Shown: positions 40,207 through 51,127, counted from the stretch's first letter. The stretch: DNA of 64,000 bases from Leifsonia sp. AG29 (GCF_009765225.1 NZ_VMSF01000001.1:2294001-2358000); one strand, 5' to 3'. Translations and numbers: made by a program. Notes: generated by a model not told the origin, from the letters alone.

Positions 40207-41847
40207 ATGTCCGATGGCCCCCTGATCGTCCAGAGCGACCGCACCGTCCTGCTCGAAGTCGCCCACCCGGACGCGGAGGACGCACGCCACGACCTCGCGA
40301 TCTTCGCCGAGCTCGAGCGCGCTCCTGAGCACATCCACACGTACCGCATCACGCGGCTCGGCCTGTGGAACGCTCGTGCCGCCGGACACACTGCGGAGGA
40401 CATGCTCGGAACGCTCGAGCGCTACTCCAAGTTCCCGATCCCGCAGACGGTGTCTGTGGACATGACCGAGACCGTCGCCCGGTATGGGCGCCTCCTGATC
40501 GAACGCGACGATGAGGGCACGCTCCTCCTGCGCTCCAGCGACCTGCCGGTCCTGACCGAGGTCGCGAACGCGAAACGCATCGCGCCCCTCCTGCTCGAGC
40601 GCCGCGACGACGCGACCTTCGTCGTGGAGGCGTGGGCACGCGGGCAACTGAAGCAGGAGCTCGTCAAGCTCGGCTGGCCCGCGGAGGACCTAGCCGGTTA
40701 CACCCCCGGCACCCCGCACGAGATCGGTCTGGAGGAGAACGGCTGGTCACTGCGCGATTACCAGCGCAAGGCGGTCAGCAACTTCTTCGAGGGAGGCTCG
40801 GGCGTGGTCGTCCTGCCGTGCGGCGCGGGCAAGACGCTCGTCGGGGCCGGCGCGATGGCGACGGCCAAGACCACGACGCTCATCCTGGTCACGAACACGG
40901 TGTCGGCCCGGCAGTGGAGGGACGAACTCCTCAAGCGCACGACACTCACCGCCGAGGAGATCGGCGAGTACTCGGGCCAAATGAAGGAGGTCAAGCCGGT
41001 CACGATCGCGACCTACCAGATCCTCACCGCGAAGCGGAAGGGCGAATACGCGCACCTGGCCCTCCTCGACGCCATGGACTGGGGGCTCGTGGTCTACGAC
41101 GAGGTGCACCTCCTGCCGGCCCCCGTCTTCAAGCTGACCGCCGAGCTGCAGGCGCGACGCAGGCTCGGACTGACCGCGACGCTCGTCCGCGAGGACGGCC
41201 GCGAGGGCGACGTCTTCAGCCTCATCGGGCCCAAGCGCTTCGACGCGCCGTGGAAGGCGATCGAGGCGCAGGGATTCATCTCGCCCGCGTCCTGCTACGA
41301 GGTGCGCATCGACCTGCCCGCGTCCGACCGTCTCAGCTACGCCGCCGCGCCCGACGACGAGCGGTACCGCCTCGCGGCGACAGCGCCGGCGAAGCTCGAC
41401 ATCGTCCGCCAGCTCGTGGAGCGGCATCAGGGCGAGCGCATCCTCGTGATCGGTCAGTACCTCGACCAGATCGACGAGCTCTCGGAGGCGCTGGGCGCGC
41501 CGCAGCTGACCGGAGCCACGCCTGTGGACGAGCGCGAGCGGCTGTACCAGGAGTTCCGCGATGGCACCACGCCCGTGCTCGTCGTGAGCAAGGTCGCCAA
41601 CTTCTCGGTGGACCTCCCGGAGGCGACAGTCGCCATCCAGGTCTCCGGCTCGTACGGGTCGCGCCAGGAGGAGGCCCAGCGTCTGGGTCGCCTCCTGCGT
41701 CCCAAGGAGTCCGGCCTCTCCGCGAACTTCTACACCCTCGTGGCGCGCGACACGGTCGACCAGGACTTCGCGCAGAACCGGCAGCGATTCCTCGCGGAGC
41801 AGGGGTACTCGTACACGATCCTCGACGCGCACGCGCTGGCGGCGTAA
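40207..41847 (+). CDS. DNA repair helicase XPB
   Basis: A 546-residue superfamily 2 helicase of the bacterial XPB type. An N-terminal XPB-like damage-recognition region comes first (residues 1-170, with HTAEDMLGTLERYSKFPIPQ). The motor then shows LPCGAGKTLVG (about 202-212), DEVHLLPAP (about 298-306), GLTATLVREDGREGDVFSLI and the C-terminal motifs VSGSYGSRQEEAQRLGRLLR. It should unwind DNA 3'-to-5' in repair. The gene stands alone after the palindromic repeat but is paired with the upstream accessory protein gene. Confidence 0.92.
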   Translation: MSDGPLIVQSDRTVLLEVAHPDAEDARHDLAIFAELERAPEHIHTYRITRLGLWNARAAGHTAEDMLGTLERYSKFPIPQTVSVDMTETVARYGRLLIERDDEGTLLLRSSDLPVLTEVANAKRIAPLLLERRDDATFVVEAWARGQLKQELVKLGWPAEDLAGYTPGTPHEIGLEENGWSLRDYQRKAVSNFFEGGSGVVVLPCGAGKTLVGAGAMATAKTTTLILVTNTVSARQWRDELLKRTTLTAEEIGEYSGQMKEVKPVTIATYQILTAKRKGEYAHLALLDAMDWGLVVYDEVHLLPAPVFKLTAELQARRRLGLTATLVREDGREGDVFSLIGPKRFDAPWKAIEAQGFISPASCYEVRIDLPASDRLSYAAAPDDERYRLAATAPAKLDIVRQLVERHQGERILVIGQYLDQIDELSEALGAPQLTGATPVDERERLYQEFRDGTTPVLVVSKVANFSVDLPEATVAIQVSGSYGSRQEEAQRLGRLLRPKESGLSANFYTLVARDTVDQDFAQNRQRFLAEQGYSYTILDAHALAA

Positions 41848-41897
41848 GGGACGCGGCTCTACTGCCGCGAGGTGTCGGTACCTCGGGGATCCGCACC

Positions 41898-42084
41898 TCG
41901 CTGCGCTGCGCCGCTGCTCCGCTGCTCCGCTGCTCCGCTGCGCCGCCTCGGCAGCACTCGTGCCGAATGTCGCGTAATCACCGCCTCCCACCCTCATTCG
42001 TGCCGAATGTCGGGCGGCGCGCTTGCGAGATTCGTGCCGAATATGGGCTAGCGAGGCCCTCAGAGGCACATTCGGCACGAATGA
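41898..42084. repeat. Simple GCTGCTCC run and ATTCGTGCCGAAT repeats
   Basis: The gap after the XPB gene starts with a run of CGCTGCTC-type 8-9 base units (about 41898-41950). It then has four copies of TCGTGCCGAAT: three direct (41958-41968, 41998-42008, 42032-42042) and one inverted (42070-42080). Each unit is itself palindromic (ATTCG-TGC-CGAAT), and the last two make a larger inverted repeat around about 27 bases. The function is unknown; it could act as a terminator or a protein-binding array between convergent genes. Confidence 0.6.
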
Positions 42085-42120
42085 AGGCACCAACGCGAAG
42101 CGGAGGCGCACAGCGCGCCT

Positions 42121-42882
42121 CTACCCCCGCACGTACCGCAGCAGCAGCGTGTCGCCCCCGGCGAGCACGTGCCCGAGCCGCATCCGGGGAGGCACGATCG
42201 GGGCGGCGCCGGTGGCGATGCGGGAGGCGCTTCCCGCTTCGAGCCGCGGGTTGATCGTCAGGCACAGCTCGTCGACGGCCCGGGCGGCGATGAGGTCGGC
42301 GAACAGGTGGGGTCCGCCTTCGCAGTGGATGCGGTTGAGGCCGCGTTCGCGGAGCGCGGCGAGGCCGGCTTCCGCCTGGACCCGTTCGCGGCCGCAGACG
42401 ACGACGTCGGCCACCTCCGACAGCGCCTCGCGCGACTCGGCGCGCGCCAGCTCCGTCGTCAGGACGACCGGCCGCTCGGGGGCTTCTGCGAAGATCGGGC
42501 CGCGCGGGTCGAGGTCGAGGCTCGCGGACACGATCGCGAAGACAGGGTGCGCGGTCATGCCGTCGTCGCTGCGCGCCTCCTGCGAGCGGCGGTCGACCCG
42601 CATCGGGCCGTAGCCCTCGGCGCGGACCGTGCCGGCGCCGACGAGCACCACGTCGCAGAGCCTGCGGAGCAGGTCGAAGACGCGGTGGTCGGCCGGGTCC
42701 GCCAGGCCGCCGGAGAGGCCGTTGTGCGTGGCGGCGCCGTCCAGGCTGCTGATGAAGTTGACGCGAAGCCACTGGTCGCCCACGCCCTCGGAGTACAGGG
42801 CGACGATCTCGTCGTCGCTCAGCCCCTCCTGCGACGGGATCGGCGCCAGCCGGTGGATCGCCGGGCCGCCGGCCTCACTCAT
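42121..42882 (-). CDS. RibD C-domain-like pyrimidine reductase family protein
   Basis: A 253-residue protein of the RibD reductase/dihydrofolate reductase-like fold. WLRVNFISSLDGAATHNGLSG is the family opening, RLCDVVLVGAGTVRAEGYGPM follows, and ALRERGLNRIHCEGGPHLFADLIAA carries the conserved GGP motif for NADPH binding. It lacks the N-terminal deaminase domain of RibD. It may reduce a pteridine or pyrimidine; the pairing with FolP2 suggests pterin-related chemistry, which is inference. The ATG at 42882 overlaps the folP2-like stop by eight bases, so the two form an operon. Confidence 0.8.
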   Translation of the reverse strand: MSEAGGPAIHRLAPIPSQEGLSDDEIVALYSEGVGDQWLRVNFISSLDGAATHNGLSGGLADPADHRVFDLLRRLCDVVLVGAGTVRAEGYGPMRVDRRSQEARSDDGMTAHPVFAIVSASLDLDPRGPIFAEAPERPVVLTTELARAESREALSEVADVVVCGRERVQAEAGLAALRERGLNRIHCEGGPHLFADLIAARAVDELCLTINPRLEAGSASRIATGAAPIVPPRMRLGHVLAGGDTLLLRYVRG

Positions 42883-43786
42883 TCACGTCCCCCATGTTGT
42901 GCTTCAGATATGCCGGCTCGCGCAGCCCGAGGATCGCCTCCGTCATCCGCGTCGCCGCGACCGACGCGCGCACGTCGTGCATGCGGATGATGCGCGCCCC
43001 GTTGACGATGCTCACCACCGCGGCGGCGATCGACCCCTCCAGGCGCTCGGATCGCGGGGCATCGAGGGTCTCGCCGATGAAGTCCTTGTTCGAGACGGCG
43101 GCGAGCACCGGGAAGCCGAGGGCGGCCAGTTCGGGGAGCCTCCGCGTGAGCTCGAGCGAGTGGAGCGTATTCTTGTTCAGGTCGTGGCCCGGGTCGATGA
43201 TGATCCGCTCCTCCGGGATGCCCGCCGCGAGGGCGCGGTCGACGCGCTCGACGAGGAACCGGGCGACGTCCTTCACCACGTCGTCGTACTGCGGCCTCGG
43301 GAAGACGGTGCGGGGCGCGGCGAGGCTGTGCGTGATCACGAGCGTCGCCTCGCTGTCGGCGACGACCGGGGCGAGCAGCGGGTCGCTGAGGCCCGTCGTG
43401 TCATTGATGACGGTCGCTCCGGCCTCGATCGCGCGGCGCGCCACCTCCGACTGGAAGGTGTCGACGGAGATGACGACGTCGGACCCCTCCCGCAGCGCTC
43501 GCACCACGGGGACCACGCGCTCGAGCTCCTCCTCGACCGGGATGGGGTCCCCGGGCGCGAAGGGCGCGCCTCCGATGTCGACCCAGTCCGCGCCCAGCGA
43601 GACGGCCTCGAAGCACGCATCGACGGCCTTGTCGAACGCATAGGTGCGTCCCTGATCGAAGAAGGAGTCGGGCGTCCGGTTGACGACGGCCATCACCGCG
43701 ACGCGCCGCGAGAAGTCGAAGGTTCGCGCGCCGATGCGTCGCACCGGCACGCGCAGCGGCGGCAGGTACGGCTCAAAGCGCGGCAA
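42875..43786 (-). CDS. folP2: Dihydropteroate synthase-like protein (FolP2 type)
   Basis: A 303-residue protein with the DHPS TIM-barrel. VAVMAVVNRTPDSFFDQG takes the place of the usual GVLNVTPDSF, and VISVDTFQSEVARRAIEAGATVINDT, IIIDPGHDLNKNT and IRMHDVRAS follow. The NRTPDSF form and the overall pattern fit the actinobacterial FolP2 paralogue, which in mycobacteria does not replace true DHPS. The start is uncertain: a TTG at 43786 overlaps the upstream oxidoreductase by 14 bases, and a GTG a few codons later is possible. It is the middle gene of a minus-strand series. Confidence 0.82.
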   Translation of the reverse strand: MPRFEPYLPPLRVPVRRIGARTFDFSRRVAVMAVVNRTPDSFFDQGRTYAFDKAVDACFEAVSLGADWVDIGGAPFAPGDPIPVEEELERVVPVVRALREGSDVVISVDTFQSEVARRAIEAGATVINDTTGLSDPLLAPVVADSEATLVITHSLAAPRTVFPRPQYDDVVKDVARFLVERVDRALAAGIPEERIIIDPGHDLNKNTLHSLELTRRLPELAALGFPVLAAVSNKDFIGETLDAPRSERLEGSIAAAVVSIVNGARIIRMHDVRASVAATRMTEAILGLREPAYLKHNMGDVNE

Positions 43787-44993
43787 GGTCGACGCTCTCG
43801 TCTCGGAGGCGGTCGGCGTCGATCCGCTCGCCGGAGCGGATCAGGCGCTGGATGTCGTCCTGCAGGTCCCAAACGTTGACGTTCATGCCCGCGACGACGC
43901 GGCCGCCGCGTGTCCAGAAGGCGATGAACTCCCGCTTCTCGACGTCGCCGCGGAACACGACCTCAGCCCCTGCCGCCAGCGGCGCGTAGCCCGAATACTC
44001 CATGCCGAGATCGTATTGGTCGGAGTAGAAGTACGGGATGTCGTCGTAGCTCGCCCGCTCGCGGAGGATCGCCCGCGCGGCGACCGTCCCGCCCGCGATG
44101 GCGTTGGCCCAGTGCTCGTTGCGCAGGTGCCTCCCGATGGCGGGGAGGAACGGGTTGGCGACATCGCCGACGGCGTAGACATCCTCGATGCTCGTCCGCA
44201 TGCTCTTGTCCGTCAGCACGCCGTTGGAGATGCGGGCACCCGACCGCTCGGCCACCTGGGTGTTCGGCGCGGCACCGACGCCCGCGACGACCACGTCCGC
44301 CGGGAGGCGTTCCCCCGACGCGAGGACGACCGCCTGCTCCTCGCCGCCGTCGACGGCTACCGCGTGCGTGCCGTTGTGGAACGCCACGCCGTTGTCGCGG
44401 TGCAGCTTCTCGAACACGTCGCCCAGCTCGCGGCCGAGCACGTTCCCGAGCGGAATCGACGAGCGCCCGACGACCGTGACGTCGTTGCCGTACCCGCGGG
44501 CGGCCGCAGCCGTCTCCATGCCGATCCAGCCGCTGCCGACGACGACCACGCGCCTCCCGCCGACTTCGAGCGCCGTGCGCAGCCAGCGACTGTCCTCGAC
44601 GGTCCGGAGTGCGAAGACGGCGCCGTGCCCGCTGCCCGGGACACCCAGCGGGCGCGCGCTGGCACCCGTGGCGAGCACGAGGCTGTCGTACGTGATGCGC
44701 GCGCCGCTGTGGAGGAACAACTCGTGCGCCCCGGGGTCGAAGGAGCCGGCCTCTTCCCCCGGGAGGAACTCGACCGAGTTCTCGGTGTACCAGTCGGCGG
44801 GCTTGACGTAGGCATCCTCGAACTCGGCCTTGCCGGTGAGGTACTCCTTCGAGAGCGGCGGTCGGATGTACGGGTGGTGCTCTTCGGCTCCGAGCAGGAG
44901 GATGCGGCCCTCGTAACCGCGCTCCCGCAGCTCGATCGCCGTCGTCGCTCCGGCCAGGCCGGCACCGGCGATCACCACAGTCGGGTTGCTCAT
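43773..44993 (-). CDS. FAD-dependent ferredoxin reductase-like oxidoreductase
   Basis: A 406-residue flavoprotein. The FAD-binding GAGLAGATTAIELRERGY is at the N-terminus, the NAD(P)-binding VVVVGSGWIGMETAAAARGYG lies in the middle, and VYAVGDVANPF is the second FAD contact. The C-terminal reductase domain ends in VWDLQDDIQRLIRSGE. The layout is that of ferredoxin and rubredoxin reductases and of BphA4-type components. It should pass electrons from NAD(P)H to a small iron-sulfur protein that is not encoded nearby. The ATG at 44993 follows the family start; the five-codon extension upstream is not needed. Confidence 0.9.
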   Translation of the reverse strand: MSNPTVVIAGAGLAGATTAIELRERGYEGRILLLGAEEHHPYIRPPLSKEYLTGKAEFEDAYVKPADWYTENSVEFLPGEEAGSFDPGAHELFLHSGARITYDSLVLATGASARPLGVPGSGHGAVFALRTVEDSRWLRTALEVGGRRVVVVGSGWIGMETAAAARGYGNDVTVVGRSSIPLGNVLGRELGDVFEKLHRDNGVAFHNGTHAVAVDGGEEQAVVLASGERLPADVVVAGVGAAPNTQVAERSGARISNGVLTDKSMRTSIEDVYAVGDVANPFLPAIGRHLRNEHWANAIAGGTVAARAILRERASYDDIPYFYSDQYDLGMEYSGYAPLAAGAEVVFRGDVEKREFIAFWTRGGRVVAGMNVNVWDLQDDIQRLIRSGERIDADRLRDESVDLAAL

Positions 44994-45097
44994 GCTTTCA
45001 GCATCCACTGTTCACACTGTCTGCGCCAGACCCGCACACCCGCCGCGCACCGAGGGCTCACAGGTAGAACCCAGCAGACGCGCAGATAATATTTCGC

Positions 45098-45790
45098 ATG
45101 AACGCAGGACCCCGCATTCTCATCGTCGACGACGAGCCGAACATCCGCGATCTGCTCACCACCAGCCTCCGTTTCGCCGGCTTCGCCGTGCGCGCGGTGG
45201 GCAACGGCGCCCAGGCCATCTCCGCGGTCCTCGAAGAGGAGCCCGACCTCATCATCCTCGACGTCATGCTGCCGGACATGAACGGCTTCGGCGTCACCAA
45301 GCGGCTTCGCGGGGCGGGCTACACCGCTCCCATCCTGTTCCTCACGGCTAAGGACGACACGGAGGACAAGATCACCGGCCTCACCGTCGGCGGCGACGAC
45401 TACGTGACCAAGCCGTTCAGCCTCGACGAGATCGTCGCCCGCATCAAGGCGATCCTGCGCCGAACCATGCAGGCCGACGAGGACGCCGTCATCCGCGCCG
45501 GCGAGCTCACGATGGACCAGGACACCCACGAGGTGTTCGTCGGCGAGACGCCCATCGAGCTAAGCCCGACCGAGTTCAAGCTGCTGCGCTACCTCATGCT
45601 CAACCCCAACCGCGTGCTGTCTAAGGCCCAGATCCTCGACCACGTGTGGGAGTACGACTTCAACGGCGACGCGGGCATCGTCGAGTCCTACATCTCCTAC
45701 CTGCGCCGCAAGGTCGACGCGCACTCGAGCGAGCCGCTCATCCAGACGAAGCGCGGATTCGGCTACATGCTCAAAGCAGCCAAGGTCTGA
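45098..45790 (+). CDS. OmpR/PhoB-family response regulator
   Basis: A 230-residue response regulator. The receiver domain (1-120) starts ILIVDDEPNIRDLL; the phospho-acceptor is Asp55 in LIILDVMLPDMNGFG and the conserved Lys is in VTKPFSLDEI. The C-terminal winged helix (about 135-226) contains ELSPTEFKLLRYLMLNPNRVLS and YISYLRRKVD, ending KRGFGYML. It is followed after 51 bases by its partner kinase on the same strand. The sequence type is close to the TcrA/MprA/TrcR group of actinobacteria; the signal is unknown. Confidence 0.93.
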   Translation: MNAGPRILIVDDEPNIRDLLTTSLRFAGFAVRAVGNGAQAISAVLEEEPDLIILDVMLPDMNGFGVTKRLRGAGYTAPILFLTAKDDTEDKITGLTVGGDDYVTKPFSLDEIVARIKAILRRTMQADEDAVIRAGELTMDQDTHEVFVGETPIELSPTEFKLLRYLMLNPNRVLSKAQILDHVWEYDFNGDAGIVESYISYLRRKVDAHSSEPLIQTKRGFGYMLKAAKV

Positions 45791-45841
45791 GAGCGGGCGC
45801 ACATGCCCGCCACAGCCTCCCCTGCTTAGACTGACGGCCTG

Positions 45842-47563
45842 ATGCACTCACGACTGCTCGACCGCTGGAACGCGATCTCCCTGCGCACCAAGATCACCGG
45901 GGTCACCGTTCTCATGCTGACGCTCGGGCTGCTCGTGACGGGCATCGGCACGATGTCGATGCTTAAGCCGGTGCTGATCGACCAGCTGGACGCGCAGCTG
46001 TCGGCGGCGTCGAGCGCCTCCTATCTGAACACCTACCTGTTCGGGACGAGCATCGACAAGGAGCACATCGCCGCCGACTCGAGCCCCTCGGACTACTTCG
46101 CCGCGCTCTACGACTCGAGCGGCAACCTGGTGAAGACGAACTGGACCAACATCCCGAAGTCGCACCGGCCGGCAATCCCCACCCATCTGTCGCTCGCGGA
46201 GGCGAAGGCGATGCCGCTCGGCGGGTTCTCCCTCCCGAGCAACGACGGCCGGACCACGTACCGCGCCCTCCAGACGACACAGACCTTCGAGGGCACGGGC
46301 GAGCTCGCCACCGCGATCGTCGCGACGACCACATCGCAGATCGACACGATCCTGGCGAGCTTCCTCGCGATCTTCCTCGGCTTCGGCGTGATCGTCATCA
46401 TCGTCGGCGCGGGCCTGACACGGATGCTCGTCACCACGACGTTCGCACCGCTGCGCGAAGTGGAGGCGACGGCCGCCGCGATCGCGGACGGCGACTTCAG
46501 CCAGCGACTCGGAGGCGCGACCCCGAACACCGAGGTCGGCCGCCTCAACCGCTCGCTCAACACGATGCTCAACCGGATCGATCGCGCCTTCAACGACCGC
46601 GCCCGGACCATCGATCAGATGCGCCGGTTCGTGGGCGACGCCTCCCACGAGCTGCGGACCCCGCTCGTCTCGCTGCGCGGGTACGCCGAGCTGTACCGCA
46701 TGGGCGCGCTGCAGACGCCCGAAGACGTCGCCCAGGCGATGGACCGCATCGAGAAGGAGGCGATCCGCATGGGCATCCTCGTGGAGGACCTCCTCGAGCT
46801 CGCCCGCCTCGACGAGACGAAGCCCCTCGACCTGCACCGGGTCGACCTCGTGCGCATCGCGCAGGACGCGGCGATGGACGCCATGGCGGGTGCCCCCAAC
46901 CGGACGGTGACCGTCATCCCGCCCACGCCGTCCACGGCCGGCGCGTCCGAGGCCGAGCCGGAGACGGACGAGTTCGGCGTCGACACCGTGCCGATGTCCG
47001 TCCCGGACGTTGCTGGGGCACGCGCGAGCAACGTGACCGGCCCGATCGCGTTCGCGGGATCGGCGCTGGCGCGCCTCCGTCGAGGACGCTCGCGGCGCAC
47101 GCCCACCGACACCCTGGCGATCACGACGCAGGAGAAGGTGCAGCTCGCCACGCAGGTCGTGCCCGCCGAGCCCGCGATCGTGCTCGCCGAGGAGAACAAG
47201 CTCCGCCAGGTCGTCACCAACCTCATGGGCAACGCCCTCCGCTACACGCCGGACGGGAGCCCGATCGAGATCGCCGTCCAGGTCGACCACCGCGCGCAGC
47301 GCGCGATCATCGAAGTGCGCGACCACGGCGAGGGCATCCCGCCGCAGATCCGCGAGAAGATCTTCCAGCGCTTCTGGCGGGCCGACACCTCCCGCGCTCG
47401 CGAGACGGGCGGCAGCGGCCTCGGACTGGCGATCGTCTCCTCCATCGTCGCGGCCCACAACGGCACCGTCGACGTGGTCGAGACGGCGGGAGGCGGCGCC
47501 ACGTTCCGCGTGTCCCTCCCGCTGGCGGAGTCGCCGGCGGCGCCGAAGCCCATGGGGCAGTAA
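45842..47563 (+). CDS. Membrane sensor histidine kinase
   Basis: A 573-residue kinase. The first membrane helix is about residues 19-42 (ITGVTVLMLTLGLLVTGIGT). An extracytoplasmic sensor domain of about 130 residues follows, then a second helix (LASFLAIFLGFGVIVIIVGAG) and HAMP. The phospho-acceptor box is VGDASHELRTPLVSLRGYAE with His269. The ATPase domain shows NKLRQVVTNLMGNALRYTPD and GGSGLGLAIVSSIVAAHNG. An insertion of about 90 residues rich in Pro, Ser and Arg lies between the two kinase domains (residues 355-440) and is unusual. It should phosphorylate the response regulator encoded before it. Confidence 0.92.
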   Translation: MHSRLLDRWNAISLRTKITGVTVLMLTLGLLVTGIGTMSMLKPVLIDQLDAQLSAASSASYLNTYLFGTSIDKEHIAADSSPSDYFAALYDSSGNLVKTNWTNIPKSHRPAIPTHLSLAEAKAMPLGGFSLPSNDGRTTYRALQTTQTFEGTGELATAIVATTTSQIDTILASFLAIFLGFGVIVIIVGAGLTRMLVTTTFAPLREVEATAAAIADGDFSQRLGGATPNTEVGRLNRSLNTMLNRIDRAFNDRARTIDQMRRFVGDASHELRTPLVSLRGYAELYRMGALQTPEDVAQAMDRIEKEAIRMGILVEDLLELARLDETKPLDLHRVDLVRIAQDAAMDAMAGAPNRTVTVIPPTPSTAGASEAEPETDEFGVDTVPMSVPDVAGARASNVTGPIAFAGSALARLRRGRSRRTPTDTLAITTQEKVQLATQVVPAEPAIVLAEENKLRQVVTNLMGNALRYTPDGSPIEIAVQVDHRAQRAIIEVRDHGEGIPPQIREKIFQRFWRADTSRARETGGSGLGLAIVSSIVAAHNGTVDVVETAGGGATFRVSLPLAESPAAPKPMGQ

Positions 47564-47594
47564 GCGGGTCGGTCCGAGCCGTCGGTGCGGCCGG

Positions 47595-48770
47595 TCAGAG
47601 CCGTCCGGCGACCCACTGGACGTAGGAGGCGACGGAATCGTCGTCGGCGGCCGGCGCGGTGAACTCGATCCACGCCCCGTGGACAACGGCGTCGACGGCG
47701 GTCGCGTCCGGAATCCCGGGAGCGGTGATGGTCCGCGCCAGCGTGGGGATCTGCTGCCCGCCGACCGTGATCGAGCCGGCATGCGCCTCCGTGTCCAGCG
47801 ACACGACCTCGGCGCGGTACTGCTCGTAGGCCTGGGCGCCGTCGGCGATCACCGAGAGGGTGCCCACATGCCGCCCGGAACCATCGGTCCCGGCTCTGTA
47901 GTTGCAGAGCGTCATGCCGCGGGCGGTGAGTAGGGCATCCGTCTGGCGAAAGGACTCCTCGGCGCCCTCGCTCGAGACGGCGTCGAGCCCGAGCGCGTCC
48001 CGCACGCTGTCGAGCCAGGGCTGATCGGCGCAGGGCAGCGTTGGGGCCGTGGCCGCGACTTTCGCCGTCTTGTCGAACTGCGTGATCTGCGGGATCAGGG
48101 ACTGGACGAACTCGTGGAAGCTCTTCTCGACGACGAGCCGGTCGCTCGCGTAGGCAGTGACGGCGACCCAGGACCCTCCGACGAGAACGTTGGTGTGGCA
48201 CTCGTTGCCGGCGGCCGCGGTGCTCGGGCCGCTGCAGTCGCCTCCGAGGGAGACCCCGCCGTCGTAGTCGGCGCCGGCGGTCGCCGCGTCGGGGTGAGCG
48301 GCGGCGAGGCGCTTCCAGGCGTCGGCGGCCCCGGGGATCACGGCGACGGCGACACCACGAGGGGCCAGGGCGGCTTTGGAGGAGGCGGTGGCCCCAGGCG
48401 TGGCCGTGGGGGGTGCCGCGGGTGCTCCGGCCGTTGGTGAGGCGCTGCTCGCGGAGGCGGAGGGGCTCGCCGGGTCGGGGCCCCAGCCGCACCAACCGCC
48501 CCCGGACGCGATCACGGCGAAGGGCCCGCGCGCCGCGGCCGCGCTGAGGGCGGACCAGGGCTGCGCTTCGGGGTCGGCGGGGCCGCCGAGGAGCGTGGTC
48601 ACGGCCTGCTCGGTGGTGAGCGAGGCGCAGTCGATCGCGGGTTTGGCGGGAGGGACCGAGCTCGTGGGCAAGGGCGACGAGCTGGGGGCGCCGAAGCCGA
48701 GAGCCGCGCAGCCCGACAGCAGGAGCGCGAGGGCGGCTCCGAATGCGGCGGCCACCGGCTTGCGTGTCAT
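47595..48770 (-). CDS. Lipoprotein with duplicated domain, function unknown
   Basis: A 391-residue secreted lipoprotein. The signal peptide MTRKPVAAAFGAALALLLSG ends in a lipobox (LLSGC) and lipidation is expected at Cys21. A Ser/Pro/Thr linker follows. Two similar modules are then seen, each starting with a conserved DCASLT or PCADQP block and containing a GWCGWG or CNYRAG Cys, with six or more Cys in total. I do not recognise the family. It is convergent with the kinase gene. The ATG at 48770 has GGGAGGG directly upstream; the longer ORF is not used. Confidence 0.75.
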   Translation of the reverse strand: MTRKPVAAAFGAALALLLSGCAALGFGAPSSSPLPTSSVPPAKPAIDCASLTTEQAVTTLLGGPADPEAQPWSALSAAAARGPFAVIASGGGWCGWGPDPASPSASASSASPTAGAPAAPPTATPGATASSKAALAPRGVAVAVIPGAADAWKRLAAAHPDAATAGADYDGGVSLGGDCSGPSTAAAGNECHTNVLVGGSWVAVTAYASDRLVVEKSFHEFVQSLIPQITQFDKTAKVAATAPTLPCADQPWLDSVRDALGLDAVSSEGAEESFRQTDALLTARGMTLCNYRAGTDGSGRHVGTLSVIADGAQAYEQYRAEVVSLDTEAHAGSITVGGQQIPTLARTITAPGIPDATAVDAVVHGAWIEFTAPAADDDSVASYVQWVAGRL

Positions 48771-48821
48771 GCGTCCCTCCCAGCTTGGGACCGAGACTAC
48801 GACATCGGGCCCTCCCTCCCG

Positions 48822-48881
48822 TCGAGGTGCTCGTACATGTCGCCGACACGCCGGGGCGGACCGCACCTGCGAGCACCTCGA
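48822..48881. repeat. REP-like 60-bp palindromic repeat, copy 2
   Basis: Arms TCGAGGTGCTCG (48822-48833) and CGAGCACCTCGA (48870-48881) enclose a core with GCCGACACGCCGG. The length is 60 bp, identical to copies 1 and 3. It lies between the lipoprotein start and the groEL end. Confidence 0.85.
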
Positions 48882-48963
48882 CGCAAGGAGCACGCGCGAG
48901 GGCGAACGCCGAGAGGGCGCCTCCCGAACGGGAGGCGCCCTCTGCAGTGCTACGGAGCGGGAC

Positions 48964-50653
<1,690 letters not shown>

Positions 50654-50710
50654 AGCGATTCTGGCACTCGTGGCCGGAGAGTGCAAGACGAGGGGAGGCG
50701 GGACCGAACG

Positions 50711-50749
50711 GAGAAGAGCGCCGCCCCCTGGTGGGGCGACGCTCTTCTC
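50711..50749 (-). terminator. Terminator hairpin after cspA
   Basis: GAGAAGAGCG (50711-50720) pairs with CGCTCTTCTC (50740-50749), and GCCCC pairs with GGGGC inside. The strong stem starts 17 bases after the stop of the cold-shock gene on the minus strand and separates it from the groEL promoter. No T-tract is present. Confidence 0.7.
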
Positions 50750-50765
50750 GCGTGTCGTGCTGAAG

Positions 50766-50969
50766 CTAGGCCAGCCGAACCGACTCGGCCTGCGGGCCCT
50801 TCTGCCCGGTGCCGACCTCGAATACGACCTGCTGGCCCTCTTCGAGAACCTTGTAACCTGCCATGTCAATCGCGGAGTAATGAACGAAAACGTCCTGTCC
50901 CCCACCTTCGACGGTGATGAAGCCGTAGCCCTTCTCAGCGTTGAACCACTTCACGGTTCCGTTCGCCAT
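50766..50969 (-). CDS. cspA: Cold-shock protein CspA
   Basis: A 67-residue cold-shock protein made of one OB-fold domain: [37 protein letters not shown]1 (KGYGFI) and RNP2 (VFVHY) are both intact. It binds single-stranded nucleic acids and acts as an RNA chaperone. The gene stands alone. The 150 bases upstream are AT-richer than the surroundings and probably hold the promoter and the long untranslated leader usual for cold-shock mRNAs. Confidence 0.96.
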   Translation of the reverse strand: MANGTVKWFNAEKGYGFITVEGGGQDVFVHYSAIDMAGYKVLEEGQQVVFEVGTGQKGPQAESVRLA

Positions 50970-51127
50970 GCATTACTCCTATTGCTGTGTCGCTCGCACG
51001 GTCCAGCGCCGCGCGTTGACTCCCGATACTAATGCTTGCAATACGTGGTTACGCCAGTGTTTTTCCCAATGCGTCGCCAATTCCGGCGGAACTTAAACAC
51101 GCGCGTAACAAAACAAGAGGAACGGGG

